64,000 nucleotides of DNA, taken from Marnyiella aurantia. GTDB taxonomy: Bacteria; Bacteroidota; Bacteroidia; Flavobacteriales; Weeksellaceae. Below the pieces are notes generated by a model. That model saw nothing but the letters and a program-made list of their open reading frames with translations. It made no database searches and was not told the DNA's origin. Both the position numbers and the translations under genes were made by a program. The first letter of the stretch is position 1, and each line of letters begins with the position of its first letter. Shown piece after piece: positions 1 to 8,082 of this stretch. The stretch lies in assembly GCF_014041915.1 (NCBI RefSeq), contig NZ_CP059472.1:868001-932000 (forward strand), read 5' to 3'.

Positions 1-1545
1 ATAATATCACATGAAGGTGAGCGGTCCAAAATTGCCTTGCTGGAAGATGGCCGTCTGTTTGAACTCCACGAAGAGGAGGACAAAAGCGACTTTGTGGTAG
101 GCGATCTTTTTATCGGTAAAGTGAAAAAACTGGCTCCCAATCTGAACGCTGCCTTTGTAGGCATTGGTTATGATAAGGATGCATTTCTGCATTACCAGGA
201 CCTGGGTCCGCAGTATCTGACCTACAAAAAATTCCTGAAAGATACGATTGCCCGCAAGCAGCAGGACTCTTCGCTGAAGAACTTTGAAATTCAGCCGGAA
301 ATCAATAAAAACGGCATCATCGATAAAGTCCTTAACAAGGACGACAGTGTAATCCTACAGATCACAAAAGAACCTATTTCCACAAAAGGACCGCGGATTT
401 CTACACAGATCTCCCTCACAGGACGTTTTCTCGTACTGATTCCTTTTGACAAAAGTGTTTCCATTTCCAAAAAGATTGAAAGTGCCGAAGAGCGTGACCG
501 CCTTAAGACACTTATTGAAAGTATTAAACCGGAAGGTTTTGGTGTAATAATACGTACCGTAGCCGAGGGTAAGAAAGTGGCCGAGCTCCACAATGACATG
601 AACCAACTGGTTCAGAAATGGGAAAACACATTCCGCAATATACAGAAGAACAAAGTTCCCGGTAAAATCCTGAGCGAGGAAGGAAAAGCCTCTGCAATCC
701 TAAGGGATAATTTCAATGCCGATTTTGTATCTATTATTTGCGATGACGAGGAAATGGTGGAGGACATGAAGGCCTATCTGGAAGTCATTGCGCCGGAAAG
801 GAAGAACATCGTCCAGTTTTACGACAAGCCTACTCCACTGCTGGAGTATTATAATGTAGAAAAGCAGCTTAAGCAAAGTTTTGGCAAACACGTAAATATT
901 CCTTCGTCCAAAGGAGCCTATCTTGTTATAGAACACACCGAAGCACTGCACGTTATAGACGTGAACTCCGGTAACAACATCAGCTCGGGAGCTGCAGGCA
1001 ACCGCGAACATGCGCTGCATGTGAACCGAATGGCAGCAACTGAGATTGCCCGCCAACTGCGACTGCGGGATATGGGCGGCATTATTGTGGTCGATTTTAT
1101 TGATATGGTAAATGCGGACCACCGACGCGAGCTTTTTGAACATCTGAAAACCGAGATGAGCCGCGATAAGGCCAGACATAAAATTTTGCCACCAAGCAAA
1201 TTCGGACTTATACAGTTAACCAGACAGAGAACCCGACCAGAAAACCAAATTGAAACCAAAGAGGAAAACCCTAATGCTGCCGGCGAAATCCTGGCACCCA
1301 TAGTGGTGGTAGAACGTATGGAAGAGATGATCCGTACGCTGATGCAGACTGAAAAGGGAAAGATTTTCCTGCATGTGCATCCATTTGTAGAAGCTTATCT
1401 TACCAAAGGCCTTATGAGCATACAGACCAAATGGTACCTTAAATACAAAAAATGGGTAACCATCATTCCGCGTGATTCATTTAAATATCTGGAATACAAA
1501 CTTATTAACGCAGATAAGGAGGAGCTTATGAGCTATTCCAACTGA
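1..1545 (+). CDS. rng: Ribonuclease E/G family endoribonuclease (RNase G), 5' end outside the window
   Basis: Endoribonuclease of the RNase E/G family, acting in rRNA processing and mRNA decay. The reading frame is open from base 1 and starts mid-protein (IISHEGERSKIALLEDGRLF), so the true start lies a few codons upstream; a TTG at 37 would remove conserved N-terminal residues. An S1 RNA-binding domain spans about residues 25-110. The catalytic region carries the metal-binding aspartates in VIDVNSGNN (about residue 320) and VVDFIDM (about 365). The Cys pair of the zinc-link found in E. coli RNase E/G is absent: the segment after QLTRQRTRPE has no cysteine. An intrinsic terminator follows. Identification is secure; only the start is missing. 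Confidence 0.93.
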   Translation: MISHEGERSKIALLEDGRLFELHEEEDKSDFVVGDLFIGKVKKLAPNLNAAFVGIGYDKDAFLHYQDLGPQYLTYKKFLKDTIARKQQDSSLKNFEIQPEINKNGIIDKVLNKDDSVILQITKEPISTKGPRISTQISLTGRFLVLIPFDKSVSISKKIESAEERDRLKTLIESIKPEGFGVIIRTVAEGKKVAELHNDMNQLVQKWENTFRNIQKNKVPGKILSEEGKASAILRDNFNADFVSIICDDEEMVEDMKAYLEVIAPERKNIVQFYDKPTPLLEYYNVEKQLKQSFGKHVNIPSSKGAYLVIEHTEALHVIDVNSGNNISSGAAGNREHALHVNRMAATEIARQLRLRDMGGIIVVDFIDMVNADHRRELFEHLKTEMSRDKARHKILPPSKFGLIQLTRQRTRPENQIETKEENPNAAGEILAPIVVVERMEEMIRTLMQTEKGKIFLHVHPFVEAYLTKGLMSIQTKWYLKYKKWVTIIPRDSFKYLEYKLINADKEELMSYSN

Positions 1546-1585
1546 TGGCTGCAAAGTTCATCTGCTGATAATTGATAGAACATGG

Positions 1586-1614
1586 TCTCCCGCCCTTGCG
1601 GGAGATTTTTTTTT
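1586..1614 (+). terminator. Intrinsic terminator after RNase G
   Basis: A perfect 8-bp stem (TCTCCCGC with GCGGGAGA) and a 4-base CCTT loop is followed directly by nine T. It lies about 40 bases after the RNase G stop and should end that transcript. Confidence 0.93.
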
Positions 1615-1892
1615 GCTGATTTTGTATTTTAAACTGTTACTTTTATTTCTTTTAACGCTCCGAAGTTGTTAACATCAAGTGGCAAACTGTAAAATAGTTA
1701 GTCGTACGCTGTTGGAGGTTAAAATGTTAGGCAGTGTGAATATTAGCCTTTTGCTTATCTTTCATCTTTATTCTTTTCTCTTTCATCTCTCTTTCACCAC
1801 ATAGCTAAATTGTCAGTCTGAAATATAAAATCCTGACTCAGTGGCTCTTGGTTCCTGAGTCCTGGCCCTTCTGTTATCTGTCTTCAATTTCT
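1615..1892. other. Gene-free intergenic stretch with low-complexity CT-rich words
   Basis: No coding frame is supported. It contains pyrimidine-rich low-complexity text (CTTTCATCTTT-like words near 1757-1795) and CTCTTGGTTCCTGAGTCCTGG-like words (1843-1870) of the kind that recurs at 32135-32165 and 33395-33415. These are typical of scattered intergenic repeats in this genome rather than a gene. Confidence 0.6.
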
Positions 1893-1900
1893 TAAATTTG
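1893..1900 (+). promoter_or_regulatory. Flavobacterial -7 element before the NUDIX gene
   Basis: TAAATTTG matches the Bacteroidota -7 consensus TAnnTTTG exactly and ends 4 bases before the ATG at 1905. The start point expected a few bases downstream would coincide with the ATG, so the message may be leaderless. No clear TTG -33 element is visible at the usual spacing. Confidence 0.6.
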
Positions 1901-1904
1901 TACT

Positions 1905-2534
1905 ATGGGACTTTATGCAAGAGATTTGATCACCAGGATTCAGCAGGCCGAACTGGAAGGCGAGAACGCGCATGCGGTGTATTCGCCACCTTACAGACCG
2001 CTGTTTTCTTATGAAGAGATAATGAACCGCGCACCTAAATTTGCGGCAGTGAACATAGTTCTTTACCTGAAGGACAACCAGTGGTTTTTCCCACTTATCG
2101 TCCGAAGTACGAATGAGCGCGACCGGCACAGCGGCCAGATCTCCCTGCCGGGTGGAAAAAAGGAGGAGTCAGACCGCGACTTTGAGCATACAGCCAAACG
2201 CGAAACTTCAGAAGAAATGGGTATAGAACAGCATTATTTACGAACAATCAGGGAAATGTCGCCAATCTATATTCCGCCAAGTAACTTCTATGTGAGGCCC
2301 TTTGTGTCGTATACCCGCAAAAACCCTACTTTCATCCTGCAGGAAACCGAAGCAGTAGAACTGATAGAATTTCCCGTCTCATCACTCTTAAACCTTGCCG
2401 AGCAGCCCACCATGGCAGTACTCCCCGGATCAAACGGTGTAGAGGTTCCTGTAATATCCTTTAACGGTTATATGATTTGGGGCGCCACTTCAATGATTCT
2501 AAGCGAATTCAGCACATTGCTGAAAAAATTGTAA
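1905..2534 (+). CDS. NUDIX hydrolase, CoA pyrophosphatase-like
   Basis: Probably hydrolyses CoA or related nucleotide diphosphate derivatives in the cytoplasm. The NUDIX box runs from about residue 83 (GGKKEESD..., then RETSEEMG), with the Gly, Glu, Arg-Glu and Glu-Glu positions intact. Immediately upstream, RHSGQISLPGG is the extra motif typical of the CoA-specific branch (NudL/YeaB, PCD1). At 209 residues it has the family's normal length. It is a single gene behind its own -7 element, 25 bases ahead of the acyltransferase gene. Substrate is inferred from the motif, not demonstrated. Confidence 0.88.
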   Translation: MGLYARDLITRIQQAELEGENAHAVYSPPYRPLFSYEEIMNRAPKFAAVNIVLYLKDNQWFFPLIVRSTNERDRHSGQISLPGGKKEESDRDFEHTAKRETSEEMGIEQHYLRTIREMSPIYIPPSNFYVRPFVSYTRKNPTFILQETEAVELIEFPVSSLLNLAEQPTMAVLPGSNGVEVPVISFNGYMIWGATSMILSEFSTLLKKL

Positions 2535-2558
2535 ATTCGCAGATTATGTTTAGTGATA

Positions 2559-3371
2559 ATGGCGAAGAAAAATATTTTCACTGATGCCTTTGGCAATCTG
2601 TATATTATTAAAAGACTGATCGTCTTTATCGTAGGTATGATTTCCTACCGCCGTTTCAACGGTTTTAACAAGCTCAAGATTACCGGTACGGAGCATTTGG
2701 CTAACCTTCCGGACAGCAATGTACTGTTCGTCTCCAACCATCAGACGTATTTTGCAGATGTTGCGGCCATGTATCATGTTTTCTGTGCGGTGAATAACGG
2801 CTTTCACAATACCATCAAGAATCCTGTGTACCTGCTGAATCCCAAAGTCGATTTCTACTATGTAGCTGCGGAGGAAACCATGAAATCGGGAATCCTTGCG
2901 CGCATATTCAGGATGGCAGGAGCCATTACCGTGAAAAGGACCTGGCGGGCAGAGGGACAGAACGTGAATCGCCACGTGGACCTGAAGGAAGTGGATAATA
3001 TAATGAAGGCTCTGGACAATGGTTGGGTTATCACTTTCCCGCAGGGAACAACCTCCGCATTTGCCCAGGGGCGCCGCGGAACAGCCAAGCTCGTAAAAAA
3101 TCAAAGGCCAATTGTTATCCCAATTAAAATAAATGGCTTCCGCCGGGCGTTCGATAAAAAAGGACTCCGGATAAAAGTTACCGGAGTTAAGCCGACTCTT
3201 GAATTCAAAGCGCCACTTGAAATTGACTATGACAACGAAAATGCACAGCAGATTCTTGTAAAAATCATGACCGCCATTGAGCAGACAGAAGAGTTTAATC
3301 TACTTCATGAATATGAAAAAGAGCTTAAGGCCAAAAAACAGGTTGAAAACGAAATAAATGAACTGCAATGA
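2559..3371 (+). CDS. 1-acyl-glycerol-3-phosphate acyltransferase-like (PlsC superfamily)
   Basis: Membrane-associated acyltransferase of phospholipid synthesis. After a short hydrophobic start it has the block SNHQTYFADV (H61, D67) and the later FPQGTTSA block. Both are variants: the classical pair is H-x4-D and FPEGT, while here there is one extra residue between His and Asp and Gln replaces Glu. It therefore belongs to a divergent branch. The ATG at 2559 is preferred to the GTG at 2553. The stop overlaps the next start by 4 bases (ATGA), indicating translational coupling to the lipoprotein gene. Confidence 0.82.
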   Translation: MAKKNIFTDAFGNLYIIKRLIVFIVGMISYRRFNGFNKLKITGTEHLANLPDSNVLFVSNHQTYFADVAAMYHVFCAVNNGFHNTIKNPVYLLNPKVDFYYVAAEETMKSGILARIFRMAGAITVKRTWRAEGQNVNRHVDLKEVDNIMKALDNGWVITFPQGTTSAFAQGRRGTAKLVKNQRPIVIPIKINGFRRAFDKKGLRIKVTGVKPTLEFKAPLEIDYDNENAQQILVKIMTAIEQTEEFNLLHEYEKELKAKKQVENEINELQ

Positions 3372-3820
3372 ATAAAATCAGACAGATAATTCCGCTTTTT
3401 GTATTGCTACTTCTAACATCATGTAACGCTCACAAAAAATACTCCGATTTCGATTATAGTTATTCACGCAGCGGTGGATACGCTCCGGTTTATGAAAATT
3501 TCCTTATTAAAGGAAATACAGCCCATTATTCCTTCGAGGGTCATGGAAAGAAAGTAAAAAAGGATTTTAAATTGTCACCCGAAGAAATCAGGGTATTGGA
3601 AGAGGTTCTTACCACCAATAACTTTCGCATGATACAGGAGGACCGGAAAAAGCTCTATGACAATATCGCCACTGCTATTGTTGTGAAAAAAGGATCCAAT
3701 ACGGCCAGCAAATCGGACGCAAGTTTTATAATGCCTGCCCACCAGCAAAGGTGGGAAAGCGTAGTGAAGGCCTTTCAGGACCTTATAGCTTCTAAAACGC
3801 AGTTAATACCAGCTAAGTGA
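3368..3820 (+). CDS. Small lipoprotein of unknown function
   Basis: A lipoprotein signal peptide with lipobox LLLTSC puts the acylated Cys at residue 19. The mature part of about 130 residues has no family I can name; the region KLSPEEIRVLEEVLTTNNFRM and the charged, beta-rich flanks look like a small periplasmic or outer-membrane-anchored domain. It is coupled by a 4-base overlap to the acyltransferase gene and stands one base before the next gene, so the three are likely one transcript. Confidence 0.8.
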   Translation: MNKIRQIIPLFVLLLLTSCNAHKKYSDFDYSYSRSGGYAPVYENFLIKGNTAHYSFEGHGKKVKKDFKLSPEEIRVLEEVLTTNNFRMIQEDRKKLYDNIATAIVVKKGSNTASKSDASFIMPAHQQRWESVVKAFQDLIASKTQLIPAK

Positions 3821-3821
3821 T

Positions 3822-4352
3822 ATGTGGGAGTCCTACCTGGCTAAAACACGAATTTTGATATTAGGGCGGGCTGCTGGTTCTCTGTTCCGGTACATACAGG
3901 ATTTCCACGGGAAAGAAATTGACGTAATTGAATCCGGGTCCAGTCCCTCATCTTGTAACGATTTCGCACTGCTGATTACAGAAGATTCGGAAACGGCCGC
4001 TTCATTCAACCCCAATATCCTCCTAAACACCTTAAAGGCTGAAGAGGATATGCTGCTGAACGCAATTGTTGCCGGCGGCGTTTATATTTTTCCCGAAACG
4101 GCTGAAAAAAGCATTGACCTGGAAACTTCTTCTGTTTACAGCCGCCGTATAGCTTATGCTGCGGGTGTTTATACATTCGCGGCAGGCACAACTTCATTGG
4201 AGACAGAAATGGGGCCTGTACCGCTCTTAATAAGCAACCCGGAGCTGCTTGATCATCTGGAAGGTGTAAGATTACTGTGCCAGCAGACCGGCATTATGGA
4301 AGAAGCTTTTTATGAAGCGCTGATGAACTACAGTGAGACTGCGCTTAGCTGA
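3822..4352 (+). CDS. Hypothetical protein, 176 residues
   Basis: I do not recognise the family. The protein is soluble, without signal peptide or membrane segment. It begins with a beta-strand/Gly-rich turn (RILILGRAAGSLFRYI) that resembles the start of a Rossmann-like fold, and continues as alternating strands and helices (LNAIVAGGVYIFPE, RRIAYAAGVYTFAAGT). It begins directly after the lipoprotein gene and ends before a bidirectional terminator, so it is the last gene of the plcC-like/lipoprotein unit. No function is proposed. Confidence 0.7.
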   Translation: MWESYLAKTRILILGRAAGSLFRYIQDFHGKEIDVIESGSSPSSCNDFALLITEDSETAASFNPNILLNTLKAEEDMLLNAIVAGGVYIFPETAEKSIDLETSSVYSRRIAYAAGVYTFAAGTTSLETEMGPVPLLISNPELLDHLEGVRLLCQQTGIMEEAFYEALMNYSETALS

Positions 4353-4370
4353 TACTTTCAACATGTTTTA

Positions 4371-4406
4371 AAAAATAAAAAAAGCCAACCCGTCTGGGGT
4401 TGGCTT
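4371..4406. terminator. Bidirectional terminator between convergent genes
   Basis: A perfect 10-bp stem (AAGCCAACCC with GGGTTGGCTT, 4382-4391 and 4397-4406) has a 5-base loop. The A-run at 4371-4383 provides the U-tract for the minus-strand gene; the plus-strand side has only TTCTT. It sits between the stops of the convergent genes at 4352 and 4427. Confidence 0.88.
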
Positions 4407-4426
4407 CTTACATGATCTTCAATTAT

Positions 4427-4804
4427 TTAATCAAGTATTTCGTATTCTATAGGCATTGTACCGCGGTCCAGATTGCCAATCTCATCAAATGCCGCTTTGG
4501 AAAGGTCCAGTGCGCGTGAGGCAGTAAAAGGTCCTCTGTCGTTTATGACTACTACAACACTTTGGTCATTTCTAAGGTTGGTTACCTTCACCTTAGTACC
4601 AAAAGGAAGCGTGCGGTGCGCTGCAGTTAATTTTGAGTTGCTGAACTTTTCACCGCTTGCGGTTTTCCGTCCGTTAAATTTGTCGTGGTAATAGGATGCA
4701 TAACTTGTTTTCACCTCATCGTTATCATTGGTATCATTCTTGAAAGAATAAAGGCCAAGAGCTGAAATCATCATTATGATTACGAGAAATAATCTTTTCA
4801 TCAT
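4427..4804 (-). CDS. RlpA-like double-psi beta-barrel protein
   Basis: Secreted cell-wall protein of the RlpA family, which in other bacteria cleaves or binds peptidoglycan glycan strands. An N-terminal hydrophobic segment (residues 4-20) serves as signal or anchor and lacks a lipobox Cys. The barrel covers about residues 35-125, with the family blocks YYHDKFNGRKTASGE, LTAAHRTLPFGT and INDRGPF followed by RALDLSKAAFDEIG. It lacks the C-terminal SPOR domain of full-length RlpA, and at 125 residues is a minimal version common in Bacteroidota. It has its own promoter. Confidence 0.86.
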   Translation of the reverse strand: MMKRLFLVIIMMISALGLYSFKNDTNDNDEVKTSYASYYHDKFNGRKTASGEKFSNSKLTAAHRTLPFGTKVKVTNLRNDQSVVVVINDRGPFTASRALDLSKAAFDEIGNLDRGTMPIEYEILD

Positions 4805-4832
4805 TTTGAAGGTTTTATTGGTTTTGATGGGG

Positions 4833-4861
4833 CAAAGGTATCAGGAATCTGAATCCTGCAA
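4833..4861 (-). promoter_or_regulatory. Flavobacterial promoter of the RlpA-like gene
   Basis: On the minus strand, TTG (4861-4859), an 18-base spacer and TACCTTTG (4840-4833) fit the TTG-N17-23-TAnnTTTG consensus perfectly. It is 28 bases from the start codon. Confidence 0.78.
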
Positions 4862-5062
4862 GTATCAAAGTGTTAAACTGTCTTAATGCTCTCTTAATTT
4901 TATGTTAAAGAACCTTGCGAGCGCCTATTTACAGGCCGTTGACAAACACTGTTAAATTGTGTTAAAATGAGACTTAAAACGTTAATAATTTTAACTGTTT
5001 TTACTCATTTTAAGCCCGCTTTATATTATTAAACACTTGGCTTTTAAGCTTTTAAATACATA
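4862..5062. other. Gene-free AT-rich intergenic stretch
   Basis: Together with the promoter and terminator on either side this fills the 327-base gap between the RlpA-like gene and rimO. It is AT-rich and I see no coding frame, repeat or structured element in it. Confidence 0.5.
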
Positions 5063-5094
5063 AAAAGAACTTCTGAATCACCAGAAGTTCTTTT
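5063..5094 (-). terminator. Intrinsic terminator after rimO
   Basis: A perfect 13-bp inverted repeat (AAAAGAACTTCTG with CAGAAGTTCTTTT) has a 6-base loop, 38 bases past the rimO stop. The arms' own A/T ends supply the U-tract. Confidence 0.88.
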
Positions 5095-5131
5095 AGTTTT
5101 ATGCAATAAAATGCCTGATTTTTGAATTTTC

Positions 5132-6436
5132 CTAAACAAGCGTACCATAGAGGTCAAACTCTTCTGCAGAGGTAATAAGAACATCTGCAAACTCACCGAT
5201 TGGGATATAAACCTCGTTTGTGGCTTCTACAAGTACTGTATTATCCACATCCGGCGAATCGAACTCGGTACGTCCAATAAAATAGTTTCCTTCTTTCCTG
5301 TCGAAGATACAGCGGTACACCTTACCGATACGCTCCTGGTTCTTCTCCCACGAAATCTGCGACTGAAGTTCCATGATTTCTTCTACACGGGCTTCTTTCA
5401 CTTCCTGCGGCACATCATCTTCCAAAACATAAGCCGTGGTATTTTCCTCATGGGAATAGGTGAAGCAGCCCAGTCGGTCAAAACGCTGTGTACGGACCCA
5501 CTCCTTCAACTCCTGGAAGCGTTCTTCCGTTTCGCCCGGGAAACCGACAATAAGCGTAGTACGAATGGCCATATCCGGCACCATAAATCTGAATTTGTCC
5601 AGCAGCGCATTGGTTTTCTCATGCGAGGTTCCGCGCTTCATTGCTTTAAGTATGTCCGAATTTATATGCTGAAGCGGTATATCTATATAGTTGCAAACCT
5701 TTGGCTCATTCTTAATGATTTCCAGTACATCCTCCGGAAAACCGGTCGGAAAGGCATAATGAAGGCGAATCCATTCAATACCTTCAACAGTTACAAGCCT
5801 CAGCAGCAAATCACCAAGTGCACGTTTCTTATAGATGTCCAGACCGTAGTAAGTAAGATCCTGCGCGATAAGGATAAGTTCCTTGACACCTTTCTTCGCC
5901 AGCTTTTCAGCCTCAATTACAAGATTCTCGATGGGTGTTGAAACATTCTTGCCTCTCATAAGCGGGATGGCACAGAAAGAACACGGCCTGTCGCAGCCCT
6001 CGGCAATTTTCAGGTATGCATAATGTCTTGGTGTGGTAGTAAGACGTTCGCCCACAAGTTCCTGGCGGTAATCTGCACCCAGATGTTTAAGCAGCAATGG
6101 GAGGTCGCGTGTACCGAAATACTGGTCTACATCCGGAATTTCGCGTATGAGGTCCGGCTTATATCTTTCGGAAAGGCAGCCGGTAACGAAGACCTGCTCC
6201 ACCTCTCCCCTTTTCTTGGCCTCCACGAAGTCCAGAATAGTGTTTATGGATTCTTCCTTGGCATTATCTATAAATCCGCAGGTATTAATCACCACTATGT
6301 CTCCGCGGTCTTCGTGAACCACTTCTTTACCGTTTGCTTCCAGCTGACCCATAAGCACTTCGGAGTCGTACACGTTTTTGGAACATCCAAGGGTTACAAT
6401 ATTGATTTTCTTCCTGCCTGTTGATTTTGTGCGCAT
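5132..6436 (-). CDS. rimO: Ribosomal protein uS12 (S12) methylthiotransferase RimO
   Basis: Radical SAM enzyme that adds a methylthio group to the conserved aspartate of ribosomal protein S12. The N-terminal domain has the three cluster cysteines C18, C53 and C87 (TLGCSKN, NTCGFID, VTGCLSE). The radical SAM cluster motif is C148-x3-C152-x2-C155 in EGCDRPCSFC. A C-terminal TRAM domain lies at about residues 370-434. At 434 residues it is full length. RimO rather than MiaB is supported by the TLGCSKN start and the GCDRPCSFC form of the motif. Monocistronic, with its own -7 element and terminator. Confidence 0.95.
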   Translation of the reverse strand: MRTKSTGRKKINIVTLGCSKNVYDSEVLMGQLEANGKEVVHEDRGDIVVINTCGFIDNAKEESINTILDFVEAKKRGEVEQVFVTGCLSERYKPDLIREIPDVDQYFGTRDLPLLLKHLGADYRQELVGERLTTTPRHYAYLKIAEGCDRPCSFCAIPLMRGKNVSTPIENLVIEAEKLAKKGVKELILIAQDLTYYGLDIYKKRALGDLLLRLVTVEGIEWIRLHYAFPTGFPEDVLEIIKNEPKVCNYIDIPLQHINSDILKAMKRGTSHEKTNALLDKFRFMVPDMAIRTTLIVGFPGETEERFQELKEWVRTQRFDRLGCFTYSHEENTTAYVLEDDVPQEVKEARVEEIMELQSQISWEKNQERIGKVYRCIFDRKEGNYFIGRTEFDSPDVDNTVLVEATNEVYIPIGEFADVLITSAEEFDLYGTLV

Positions 6437-6506
6437 CTATATTCTGTTAAATCCGGACCTGTCCGGGGGTTATGCCGCATATCTGAACTCCTGGAATACG
6501 GGCGTG

Positions 6507-6514
6507 CAAATTTA
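6507..6514 (-). promoter_or_regulatory. -7 element upstream of rimO
   Basis: TAAATTTG on the minus strand matches TAnnTTTG; no clear TTG is found at the usual distance. It lies about 70 bases before the rimO start and directly beside the terminator of the polysaccharide locus. Confidence 0.5.
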
Positions 6515-6519
6515 GCAAT

Positions 6520-6547
6520 AAAAAAAAGAATCAGGACGCTGATTCTT
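6520..6547 (-). terminator. Terminator ending the polysaccharide locus
   Basis: A 9-bp perfect stem (AAGAATCAG with CTGATTCTT) has a GACG loop. On the minus strand it is followed by an uninterrupted run of eight T, 13 bases after the rfbC stop. It marks the 3' end of the leftward polysaccharide transcript. Confidence 0.9.
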
Positions 6548-6559
6548 AGAGAGATGAAA

Positions 6560-7105
6560 TTAAAAATTTCTTTCAGCGAAGTGCGGCTGAATGAGGTCTT
6601 TATCAGACAGGATAACGTCGGATGCAGGTAGCTTCCAGTCGATAGCCAGGTCCGGGTCATTCCAAAGCACACCGCCTTCTGATTCTTTATTATAAAAATT
6701 ATCACATTTATAGGCAAAAACGGCCGTTTCCGACAGCACAGAAAATCCGTGTCCAAAACCGCGGGGCACATAAAACTGAAGTTTGTTTTCAGCGGTGAGT
6801 TCTATTCCGTACCATTTGCCAAAGGTGGCTGAATCCGGCCTAAGGTCCACAGCAACGTCCCAAACACTTCCCTCCAGGCAGGAAACAAGTTTCGCCTGGG
6901 CATGATCACCCTTCTGGAGATGCAGGCCACGAAGCACGCCATAAGAAGATTTTGATATATTGTCCTGCACGAAGTGCCCGTTCATACCCGTCAGCTCCTC
7001 AAATTTCTTTTCGTTGAACTTTTCGTAGAAGTACCCGCGTTCGTCTGTAAAAATGGAAGGCTCGAGGATATAACAGTCCTGCAGAGGAGTGGGTCTTATT
7101 TTCAT
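6560..7105 (-). CDS. rfbC: dTDP-4-dehydrorhamnose 3,5-epimerase (RmlC/RfbC family)
   Basis: Cupin-fold epimerase acting on a nucleotide 4-keto-6-deoxy sugar. The signature RGLHLQ holds catalytic H62; FTDERGYFYEKFN near the start and YVPRGFGHGF further on are family blocks. Its 181 residues are the usual length. It is the last gene of the locus and overlaps the preceding phosphoglycosyltransferase gene by 4 bases. rmlA, rmlB and rmlD are not in the window, so the dTDP-rhamnose pathway must be completed elsewhere or the enzyme serves another 4-keto sugar. Confidence 0.92.
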   Translation of the reverse strand: MKIRPTPLQDCYILEPSIFTDERGYFYEKFNEKKFEELTGMNGHFVQDNISKSSYGVLRGLHLQKGDHAQAKLVSCLEGSVWDVAVDLRPDSATFGKWYGIELTAENKLQFYVPRGFGHGFSVLSETAVFAYKCDNFYNKESEGGVLWNDPDLAIDWKLPASDVILSDKDLIQPHFAERNF

Positions 7106-8079
7106 AGTGATCCGGATATTTGTTTTTTGACCTGCCTTTTAACCAGTACATAAGCGGCAACAGAAAGCACCATGACCACAGGAATAAGTACAGATCCGGC
7201 CAGGTCAGAGAAAATAACTAATATATTAATTACAAGCTGGATTCCCGCATACGCAGCGCTCACTGCAATATGTGAATATCCTTTATCGTTGGCAAACAGC
7301 TGATACAGATGCCTGCGGTGCGCTTTAAAGATATTCTCGCCTAAACGCAGCCTTTCAATAATTGTAATTACCGTTTCTACTCCATATACGGCCAGCAGAA
7401 GTATCCATTTCAGTTCGCCGGTTGCGATAATAAGCGTTCCGGCAAGTGCCGCAATCCAGAAGGCAACTCCCATGCTTCCTACATCGCCCATAAAACACAC
7501 AGCCTTCTTTCTGAAATTAAAAAAAAGAAATACAATACTGGCTATTGCTGGGTAAACGATGAAGTCTGCATCGGTAAATGCAGTCAGTGAACTGTTAATA
7601 TAATAAAGACTGAGAAGGGTTACCAAACTGTATAGACCGGACATCCCGTTTATGCCGTCCATAAAATTGAAAGCGTTCAGGACTCCCATCGTAACAACTA
7701 CCGCAACAGGAATAAGGAAAGCAGGAGTATTGGGTGCGGCTTCAATGAAATAAAAGAGGAACAGCACGGCCATAAACTGGAAGATAAGCCGGACTTTGGA
7801 GGAAAGACCGCGAAGGTCGTCAATGAAACTTACGGCACAAACCAGAAAAAGCCCCAGACCAAAAAGCATATAGTCTTCCGGATGTACCTCAGAGAAAATC
7901 TGACCATACGCAAGGTATACCAGAAATACGAATGGATATACGACACCACCACCCCGAATGGTAACCTCACTGTGGGCGCTGCGCCTGTTCGGTTTGTCAA
8001 CGATATGATAATGATTGGCAATCCGAAAATATACAAGGCTGAACAGCAGTACTGCAGCCGCGATGATGATATACTCCAT
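7102..8079 (-). CDS. Polytopic phosphoglycosyltransferase (WecA/WbpL family, initiating enzyme)
   Basis: Integral membrane enzyme that transfers a HexNAc-1-phosphate from a UDP-sugar to undecaprenyl phosphate, starting repeat-unit synthesis. Several hydrophobic segments span the 325 residues. Family motifs are the aspartates D87-D88 (SFIDDLRGL), NAFNFMDGINGM (D141), FMGDVGSMG and the basic KAHRRHLYQ near the cytoplasmic C-terminal loop. Its immediate upstream neighbour is a WbpV-like reductase, the pairing seen where the first sugar is QuiNAc or FucNAc. Exact donor unknown. It is one of two unrelated initiating transferases in this locus. Confidence 0.86.
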   Translation of the reverse strand: MEYIIIAAAVLLFSLVYFRIANHYHIVDKPNRRSAHSEVTIRGGGVVYPFVFLVYLAYGQIFSEVHPEDYMLFGLGLFLVCAVSFIDDLRGLSSKVRLIFQFMAVLFLFYFIEAAPNTPAFLIPVAVVVTMGVLNAFNFMDGINGMSGLYSLVTLLSLYYINSSLTAFTDADFIVYPAIASIVFLFFNFRKKAVCFMGDVGSMGVAFWIAALAGTLIIATGELKWILLLAVYGVETVITIIERLRLGENIFKAHRRHLYQLFANDKGYSHIAVSAAYAGIQLVINILVIFSDLAGSVLIPVVMVLSVAAYVLVKRQVKKQISGSL

Positions 8080-8082
8080 CTG

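Noticed and set aside
5450-5941. Plus-strand open frame of 163 codons
   Set aside because: It is fully antisense inside rimO, whose motifs are intact.
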